Shown in pieces: positions 14,362 through 14,521 of a stretch of 14,521 bases of DNA. The notes under the pieces were generated by a model, which worked only from the letters and a program-made list of their open reading frames with translations, did no database searches and had not been told where the DNA came from. A program made the translations under genes and the position numbers. Every line of letters begins with the position of its first letter. The stretch's first letter is position 1. The DNA is taken from positions 1 to 14,521 of the forward strand of contig JBGOUV010000160.1 in the NCBI GenBank assembly GCA_041477815.1. The letters run 5' to 3'. Origin of the DNA: JBGOUV01 sp041477815. GTDB lineage: Bacteria > Acidobacteriota > Terriglobia > Bryobacterales > JACQDG01.

Positions 14362-14521
14362 TTCTCCTCGCCGCCGTTGTTCTGATCCGGCTACCCTTCC
14401 TCGATCACCCCATCCAGGGCGACGACGTCTACTACCTGGCCGGGGCGCAGCATGCGCAGATCGATCCGCTGCACCCCAACCACGCGCGCTACGTCTTTCT
14501 CGGCAAGGTGGTCGACATGCA
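14340..14521 (+). CDS. GT-C family (glycosyltransferase 39-like) membrane protein, 3' partial
   Basis: Sixty codons are visible before the window ends. The product starts MEARR, followed by a first transmembrane segment (about residues 6-21, LLILLAAVVLIRLPFL) and then the loop PIQGDDVYYLAGAQHAQ. An acidic pair (Asp28-Asp29) just after the first membrane helix is the catalytic feature of GT-C polyprenol-dependent glycosyltransferases such as ArnT and PMT, and FLDHPIQGDDVYYL is typical of their bacterial relatives. The enzyme would move a sugar from a lipid carrier to an acceptor on the outer face of the inner membrane. The ATG lies 22 bases before the gcvPB stop in another frame, with GGTGG a few bases upstream. 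The family call rests on a short stretch. Confidence 0.68.
   Translation, partial: MEARRLLILLAAVVLIRLPFLDHPIQGDDVYYLAGAQHAQIDPLHPNHARYVFLGKVVDM

Noticed and set aside
1..14521. tRNA, rRNA, CRISPR arrays, insertion sequences
   Set aside because: I looked for cloverleaf ends, regularly spaced repeats, transposase motifs and terminal inverted repeats in the gaps and saw none.

Overview
The window is about 14.5 kb of GC-rich bacterial DNA carrying eleven recognisable genes and two decayed stretches. It suggests an Acidobacteriota genome of the Solibacter/Bryobacter type. The support is the mix of genes: exported PQQ-type propeller proteins beginning DWPQWRGP, Planctomycete-type cytochrome c domains fused to ankyrin repeats, a DUF1592-like cytochrome remnant, YD-repeat mini-protein debris and a split P-protein glycine cleavage operon. 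The assignment is an inference from gene content and was not tested by any search.

Left part (1-1582). An enolase-superfamily (mandelate racemase/muconate lactonizing type) gene enters from the left edge with its 5' end missing. It ends at a perfect Shine-Dalgarno sequence that now leads into a dead gene. That dead gene reads as a small secreted YD (RHS) repeat protein with AGG where the start codon should be and a TAG inside the repeat. A second, unidentified coding remnant in another frame follows it.

Minus-strand block (1586-7404, read right to left). This holds an exported sialidase-like propeller fused to a PHP/DUF3604 metallohydrolase domain, then a Tat-exported PQQ-like propeller protein, then an S9 prolyl-oligopeptidase-family peptidase with a complete Ser-Asp-His triad. 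All three have export signals, so the block looks devoted to envelope or secreted hydrolytic and binding functions.

Plus-strand redox block (7434-9986). Only 29 bases separate it from the divergent minus-strand block. It starts with a shrunken remnant of a DUF1592-type cytochrome whose CxxCH motif has become GxxCH. Two intact genes overlap it and each other: a Planctomycete-type cytochrome c with about eight ankyrin repeats, and a protein with one CxxCH motif plus an alpha/alpha-barrel carrying three QxADGxW (squalene-cyclase-like) repeats. This coupled pair is the least explained part of the window and the best candidate for an undescribed periplasmic system.

Glycine cleavage block (10058-14361, plus strand). 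gcvT, gcvH, gcvPA and gcvPB are packed with gaps of 6 and 0 bases and then a 4-base overlap. They follow a promoter-like TTGACA-18-TAGATT whose start point would lie only a few bases before the gcvT ATG. Together they encode the T, H and two-subunit P proteins that break glycine into CO2, ammonia and a methylene group on tetrahydrofolate. The L protein is not in view, and there is no room for a glycine riboswitch. A GT-C (family 39-like) membrane glycosyltransferase starts 22 bases before gcvPB ends and runs off the right edge.
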